From contig OX578285.1 of assembly GCA_951217055.1 (NCBI GenBank), positions 49,602,024 to 49,666,023 on the forward strand: a DNA stretch of 64,000 nt, written 5' to 3'. Position numbers and translations under genes: made by a program. Below the pieces are notes generated by a model. It was given only the letters and a program-made list of their open reading frames with translations, had not been told where the DNA came from and did no database searches. Below are positions 58,177 through 64,000 of this stretch, piece after piece (position 1 is the first letter of the stretch; each line of letters begins with the position of its first letter). This DNA is from Gerris lacustris (lineage: Eukaryota > Arthropoda > Insecta > Hemiptera > Gerridae).

Positions 58177-58763
58177 TAAAATATTATATAATAAATAAAT
58201 CGAAGAATGGAAATGTATTTTATTCGATACAAAAAAAGACAGTAATAAATAAAATTTCGCCTGTATTTTGTAGTGTATAGACGAGGGTACTAAGCTGAGA
58301 ATGGAAGGATAAAACCCAACTCGTCGCACCGATCGATTTTATTGAAATTTAAAACGATAGAGCAATCTATGGGAATGACGGACCTGAGTGGCAAGCAGTA
58401 AAGCGAGAGGTTATATGGCAGAATTATTTAAATTGGTGCGTGTGTTTTCGCGTCTGTATATCGAACACGAGTCGGCCAAGGCACACGAGCGTCACTAACA
58501 CCGAGTTACGGTGACACGGACTACTTCCTATGTAAAGGTCGAAGGAGTTCCGATACGAGGAGTATTTAATCGGGGAACGGGGACGCTGAGAGGTTTTTAA
58601 AGTTCCGCCGTAACACGGCGTCATTAGTGAAGGTGATCGACGTAGGTTTTCAGATCGCTTCTTGAAGTGCGGTCTCCGGGAACGGGCGCTTACCGTACTC
58701 TATTTCTCCAATTAATTCGGCTCGTAGTAGGTTGGCAGTAGAGTGTAGTAGACGGACGGTATA
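58177..58763. other. No gene supported
   Basis: 58290-58760 is GC-richer than average, with short frames only. Confidence 0.35.
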
Positions 58764-58791
58764 GGGGGGGGGGGGGGGGGGGGGGGGGGGG
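58764..58791. repeat. Poly(G) run, 28 bases
   Basis: Uninterrupted G28, the longest of many G/C runs in the window. It may be length-variable or misassembled. Confidence 0.85.
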
Positions 58792-59290
58792 ACCGGGCAC
58801 CGCTCGGAAGGCGTCACATGGCAGATGGCACTACCCTAAGCCCTACACTCTCTTACGAGCCCTCCGGCCTTTCATAAAAACAGCTTACGCTTGGTCGCTC
58901 ACAGATTCTCCCCTCGCTTGCATAAACCCTTACACACGCCGTTCCGCTACTGGAAAATAAATTTTCTTCGGATATTCCGTTTTGAAACGTCAGAGAACCC
59001 CACTAACGACACGGTTCCAACGGACGATGTTTCCATTTACAAAACCAACGACCGAAGCTATTTGGTATTGTTTGGCGAGGCAAGTGAAGCATTTTATTAA
59101 TTAACTGAATTTCGGAAAAACACATGTTAAGAAAGTTCTTTCAATCTTAAACCTAAACATGAGCAAAGCAAGTAGTATCCTGAAAATCTATCTACATCCA
59201 GGTAAATCGAGGAACGGACGTGGAAATAATATGTGTCACTTCCTCTTAAGATGTAGAAATAATACGTGAGGTGTTGCGGGACACCCGGTA
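58792..59290. other. No gene supported
   Basis: A 69-codon frame at 58891-59100 shows no domain and is likely chance. Confidence 0.35.
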
Positions 59291-60124
59291 GGAACGAAGT
59301 TCCTTACGCTTTTCATTAAATATAAATTTTAAAATCACACTGCTAAGTATACGATACTAACTACTTATACATGGCCGAGTTAGAAAAGAGACGAAATTAA
59401 AAGTAACTAACTATTTTTACTTAACGGAGTTAGGGCAAAATTGAAAGAAAAGCTTGTTTTCTATCGTTGAAGCAATCAAGAAGCATCTTCCAATAAATAT
59501 GTATTGAATATTGAGAAAATAGTTAATCATGATGAGTTAATAGTTAAAGTGCATGGTTGTAGAATAAAGCCGAGTATTGAGGGAACGTTCCCTCAGATTC
59601 TCCCGGCCAGACTCGATTTAAAATAAAATATTATAAAATATATTACTTTACAACACAAAAACGTCGGCTTGTATCAGGTTGAAATTTTACAAGCCTGTTT
59701 CAATTGTACTTTAAAGGAAGAGTATGAAGTTTTATTAAAATTGTTACGTTAGAACGTAGACATCGGTAAAAACGGCCCCAAACCTTTAAAATAGAGAAAA
59801 CAACGTTTTTACCGATATCTACGTTCTAACGTAACGATTTTAATAAAACTTCATACTCTTAGTTAGAATTTTTTACAGTCCACAAAATTCAATTTTACAT
59901 CTGAAGTTCACGTTTAAGCGAGCATTGCGCGCGAACACTTGGGCGGATAATATTGTCCAACGAACTAAGTTCTGGGCATTGGTAAAATAAACATGTGTAC
60001 CAAATTTCAACTAAATCGGTCATCTTTTACTCAAGTTATTGTCATCGGAAAATTTCGTAACGGTCGTTTTTTTCGGATTCACCGGGCTCCGGACGCTGTA
60101 ACATGTCATAAGGAACTTCGTTCC
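59291..60124. mobile_element. Family A element with both TIRs, copy 2
   Basis: Left GGAACGAAGTTCCTTACG and right CATAAGGAACTTCGTTCC (one mismatch in 18), as at 21511-22305. Inside, 59745-59775 and 59798-59830 are inverse words (ATCGGTAAAAACG / CGTTTTTACCGAT), so the centre folds back. Contains CAACACAAAAACGTCGGCTT and TTACTCAAGTTATTGTCATC. No coding. Confidence 0.8.
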
Positions 60125-61109
60125 GAAAAGTTAAAATTGAAGTTTCCCGTCCATAAGTTATCGATTATTTTCTATCATTCAGTATCCATTTTTTACTTCC
60201 TCATATAAAGAGAAATAATTGAGATTAATTATTCGTTTCTCTAGATCGGAACAAATGCACGAGTTCTAAACAAGCCTCGTCAAGAAAAGTACGTAGAAGG
60301 ATACGATTTCCTTAGATACTTATTATGTTTTTCATCGGTCGTCAAAAAGTTTTTGGGGTCTACAGGGGGAGAAGGAATTTGGGAAGGTGAAGGCGGAGTG
60401 GATCGTTCACCACAGGAACAATACATCATTGTTCAAAGTCTAATCCGCCTGAATTTACCAACGTAATATGAGGTTTCGACTCTTCGCTTCCCCAGTTTCA
60501 CCACTACCATACACAACCCCCCCCCCTCCCCCTACATCTCCACGGATTAAATATCCTTTTAAATACACATTGAAACAAGAGTTTTTATACTACATACAAT
60601 AACTTGGCCCTCTAAACTTCAAGACGTCAAACATCAATCTCTCGACTTCAACAATACAATTCGTACGGAGAAAAATACTAAAATCCTCTACGTTTATTAG
60701 CGACGCTAGCTATATTATATTTAAAACAAAAATAATAATATGCACATGCGCAAGTCGCAAAAATGTGGTAAACTCAAATATTTTGTTTTTTTAATTTTTG
60801 AGTGGATGTATTAAATAAAAGCTGCTGACGAGTAGGTTACTAATACATATATATGCTTTTTAAAATATTGCATTACCTATTTATTGGTTTAATGAGTTGA
60901 AATATACACAAAAAATGCCACCCCCCCCCCCCCCCTCCCCCTAATCGCCTTATAACGGCTATTCCGAAAATTTTGAAATAATTCATGCAAATACCTTATT
61001 ATAGGGAGATGAAAATGAAAATTGTGCGACGTCATGTCTGAGCGATAGACTGAGTGAACTGCGCAGTTTGGACTGGTTTTCACGCAGATAAAGTCTGAGT
61101 ATTCTAGTG
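60125..61109. other. No gene; C run at 60920
   Basis: AT-rich with a C run at about 60921-60935 and another near 60519. Nothing else recognised. Confidence 0.35.
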
Positions 61110-61659
61110 CAGGAGATAGCGTGCAAAAAACTGTTTCACTAATATCAAGCAAGAATGGTGAGAATAAGTAAATCTTTTGGTGCCTTTTAACAATATGTGG
61201 TCGGCTAAGTTCGTGGGACATAGCTTGGTAATAGACATTTAAAAAAATACCGGGGAAGAGCGGCCGTGTCCAGCCCTTTTTGGTGGACAATGTGATTTTC
61301 ATGATCCTGAGGACTAACTTAGTGAGTAGACCAAAAATCAAGTTGATGGTACTTTGTACCTCAACTTGATTTCGAGTAATATTTGACTAACTAACCTATT
61401 AAGTGACGAACTATCATCAACTGGATTTTTGGTCTACTAACTAAGTTCGTACTCAGGATCATGAAAATCATATTGCCCACTATAAAGGGCTGGAAACGGC
61501 CGCTCTCCACCCCTTTGTTTTTTTCAAATGCCTATTGCCAAGCTATGTCCCGCAGACGAACTCAGCCGACCACATATTCTTAAAAGACACTAAAAGATTT
61601 ACTTATACACAACATTTTAGCTTAATGTTAGTCTGACATTTTTTGCACGCTATCTCCTG
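61110..61659. mobile_element. 550-bp foldback element
   Basis: CAGGAGATAGCGTGCAAAAA at the left is the inverse of TTTTTGCACGCTATCTCCTG at the right. Arms of about 240 bp share TGTGGTCGGCTAAGTTCGTG, AAGAGCGGCCGTGTCCAGCC and TTTTCATGATCCTGAG with the inverse side. The centre has a second small palindrome (ATCAAGTTGATGGTAC). Pairing extends weakly to about 61092 and 61675. Confidence 0.85.
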
Positions 61660-61753
61660 GACTATTCTGACCCTATTTTGCAACGATTTTGAAAATTTAA
61701 TTAAAACACAGAACCAAGACTGTCGAAAGGGAAATGAAAACTGAACAAAAATC

Positions 61754-61866
61754 GGACGCTATCCTACACACCACACACCTTCAGTTCAGATAACTGTGCA
61801 GATTTTCACACAGTTATATACGACAGATAACTGCGTGCAGATAAACTGAAGGTGTGTAGCCTCCTT
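61754..61866. mobile_element. Short hairpin MITE, about 110 bp
   Basis: CTACACACC..CCTTCAGTT at the left is inverted as AACTGAAGGTGTGTAG at the right, with inner ATAACTG/CAGTTAT words. Class unclear. Confidence 0.65.
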
Positions 61867-63093
61867 AATTTTAGAAACTATTTTTCTTTAACGCTACTCT
61901 TAAACCTTTTTTAAAAAAAATGTCTTTTTTTGTCACGATGCGACACTGACCGAATGGTAAGAGAACTGGAAACCAAAGAGGAGTGGAGTTGTTGTGTTAA
62001 CAACACTCTTCAGAAAAACCTCATTAACTTAAAAACACAGGCAAGAGAGTAAAATAAAAGCCGGAGGATTGTACCTGTTTAAAATGTTCCCGAGAAAATT
62101 ACACAGCTTACTATGTCGGAACGATTCCATGTATTTTGTTTAAGAGAACAAAAAAAAATAATAAAAACTTAAAAAAGTTAGTTGAGTCAAAAAACACCGA
62201 TAAAAACAAGTACAACATAACATTTCTGGACAACAATGAATTTCTGATAAAGCACTACGAGCTTCTGGAAATATAAAAGAGCAAACTTCTCGACAAAACC
62301 CGTGCAAACAGCACAAGATAAAGAGAACCAAGGTGCCTTATAGATTCCGCATTTGCAAGCCGGCTAGAAGCTAGTCCCTTATTTATGTTGGACTTTTCCC
62401 AAATCCCCATGTTTTATTATACTAGAGACAAGTGATTTTTACAATTGACTAGCCATTTCATCCCTGTTTGTCGTTAAAACCTTTTTTTACCACGATCATT
62501 TCACAATTATATTAGGATTCGGTGCATTACTACTCAAACTTTATCACTTCATTCGTTCTTCAAATTCTTTTTATATTTACATTTACCCCTCCACGATAAA
62601 TAAATAAAATTAATTTAAAGTTTATTTTATGTTGCAGTATTGAAAATTATCATTTAATCGAAACGTCACATAGATATAACGTGGGATCATCATGGCGACG
62701 TTTTATATTTATCACATTATATTTATGTTAGCACCCAGAATTCAATCGGTCCAATCATATTAATCGTTTAAAATAATGTTAAACGTTTTCCAAATTCCGA
62801 AACAATAAAAAAAAAAAAAAATTTCCCATTTCGGTGGCAACTTAGTAGCAAGTAAACTGATCGTTGCATTTTTAGCGACTGTGCCGGTCTTCGGCTTCTT
62901 GATTTGATTATTATTAATTTAAATTGATTTGATTTAAATTAAAGTTACATGAAAAGGAAAAAGGCCGGGATCTCTGTTCTCTGACAAGACTGACATTATT
63001 TATTTTCTTTTTAACAAGGTAAAACCATAACAAAACTTGAAATAATATTGAATCAATAAATAAAACAAAATTCCCTGCGCTCGCTCCGCGACA
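61867..63093. other. No gene; possible BEL LTR start at 63093
   Basis: Downstream of the BEL integrase on the minus strand, TGTCGCGGAGCGAGCGCAGG begins at 63093 after a short purine run, a plausible LTR start. I could not find its far end or partner. The rest shows no feature. Confidence 0.35.
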
Positions 63094-63158
63094 CTCCCCG
63101 AAACAGTGGATCCCCCGGTCCTCGTCTGTTCGTGAGGCAGGGTCTGATAATCGTGGAC

Positions 63159-63990
63159 TCATGCTTCATCTTGTGCCTCTATTTCCAAGGGCAGCTTGCA
63201 AACTGGTCGCAGCAGAAGATTACCATTGGGTAGTCGCACCTCCACCTTTCTAGTTAGCCCGTCGGATGTTGAAGGGATTACCTTAGTATCCACCACAGTC
63301 TTCCATCTACACCGAGGGCTCTCTTCGCGTACGAGGACCACCTCCCCGACGCGCATTGTCTTGGCTGCATATCTTTCTTGATTGTGAATAGCTTCTCTCT
63401 CTCTAACCATTGTGAGATATTCCTTACACCAGATCTTCCAAAAATTGTTAATTCATTTCTTACCTTTTTCCCATAATAATTTTAAATTGGATGCATTACT
63501 CTCTAGGTTGTCTACTCGCAGGTCATTTTTTGGGGATATTAAGTGTGCCGGTGTGATCACTTCGATTTCCGGACCATCTGAGGGAACGTGTACCAATGGT
63601 CTTGCATTAATTATTCTTTCAACCTGTGCTAAGACAGTATACAGCAGACTCACAGTCAATTTACATTTTCCAATGCTTTCTTTAGGGTCCGTTTGACAAG
63701 CCCCACTAATCTCTCATATACTCCGCCGGTCCAGGGAGCTACTGGTGTTGTGAAGATCCACTCCACGTTGTTGCTGTACTTCGTTAGTTCGTCACCTACG
63801 TCTGTGCCATTGTTTGTCGTAATTGTCTGTTTTGCAAAGTGGAATTGTTTAGCATTGTCTGAAATTATTAAGTCAGGTTCGTTCCGTCCAGCCGAAAATC
63901 TATTTAATGCAAGTAAAAATTCTTTCGTTGTCATATTCCAAACTATCTCTAAATGTACTGCTCTTGTAACAAAGCACTTAAATAAACAAA
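63159..63990 (-). pseudogene. BEL/Pao retrotransposon integrase, C-terminal part, broken
   Basis: Integrase would insert reverse-transcribed element DNA into the genome. From the window edge on the minus strand: TRAVHLEIV, then IISDNAKQF (second catalytic Asp), WIFTTPVAPWTGGVYERLVG (catalytic Glu within the YERLVG hallmark of BEL/Pao), ERIINARPLVHVPSDG, TPAHLI, FWKIWCKEYLTMVRERE, and a C-terminal VEVRLPNGNLLLRPVCKLPL segment. The pieces lie in two frames: a shift near 63656 and a stop near 63450 break the gene. The rest of pol and gag would lie right of the window. Confidence 0.88.
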
Positions 63991-64000
63991 CCCAACATTA

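Noticed and set aside
60889..61341. 150-codon minus-strand frame
   Set aside because: It crosses the border and left arm of the foldback element at 61110 and a C run. No domain.

Overview
This window looks like non-coding, repeat-dense DNA from an animal nuclear genome, most likely an insect. The evidence is strong AT richness, a compact Ty3/gypsy retrotransposon of Mag type, Jockey-like and other LINE remnants, a BEL/Pao remnant, several hAT elements with 8-bp target duplications, tRNA-derived SINEs and many foldback or MITE-like repeats. I see no convincing multi-exon host gene, no rRNA and no functional tRNA. The order of insect cannot be fixed from the sequence; a hemipteran is only a guess.

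Layout. 1-7000: a 31-bp tandem repeat cut by the window edge, fragments of dispersed repeats (called families A-D here), two MITEs flanked by TTA, a deletion derivative of a DNA element, and a tRNA-derived SINE. 7001-11620: a 550-bp palindrome, a 3' Jockey-like LINE fragment and a second palindrome. 12000-23700: dispersed family copies, including long foldback copies of family A and an 830-bp element with perfect 20-bp terminal inverted repeats (TIRs). 23738-24420: a 54/49-bp minisatellite with a 260-bp higher-order period. 25842-32842: the best-defined locus, a hAT transposon with an exact 8-bp target duplication, split by an apparently intact 4118-bp gypsy element with identical LTRs and an exact 5-bp target duplication.

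33460-36715: a young SINE with an exact 11-bp duplication, a short TIR element, a nearly perfect palindrome and another family A copy. 37006-40313: a three-level nest, with a hAT MITE inside a larger hAT inside an element that carries the start of a possible tyrosine-recombinase gene. 40762-50145: a second copy of that element, a TIR element nested in another, a 155-bp satellite, an (AT)n run, a further hAT MITE and a 30-bp minisatellite. 52550-58176: a LINE RT fragment, a GC-rich tandem duplication and dispersed repeats. 58764-64000: a 28-base G run, a complete family A element, a 550-bp palindrome and a BEL/Pao integrase pseudogene running off the edge.

The only long intact gene is the gypsy Gag-Pol (27806-31579, minus strand). 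The elements do not form a shared pathway; their relation is stratigraphic. Nested target duplications give relative ages: gypsy is younger than the hAT at 25850, and the hAT MITE at 37688 is younger than the hAT at 37343, which is younger than its host element. A second theme is a short hairpin motif (TGATGAT or a variant, a stem-loop, then GAAAC) found in four foldback elements and once elsewhere.
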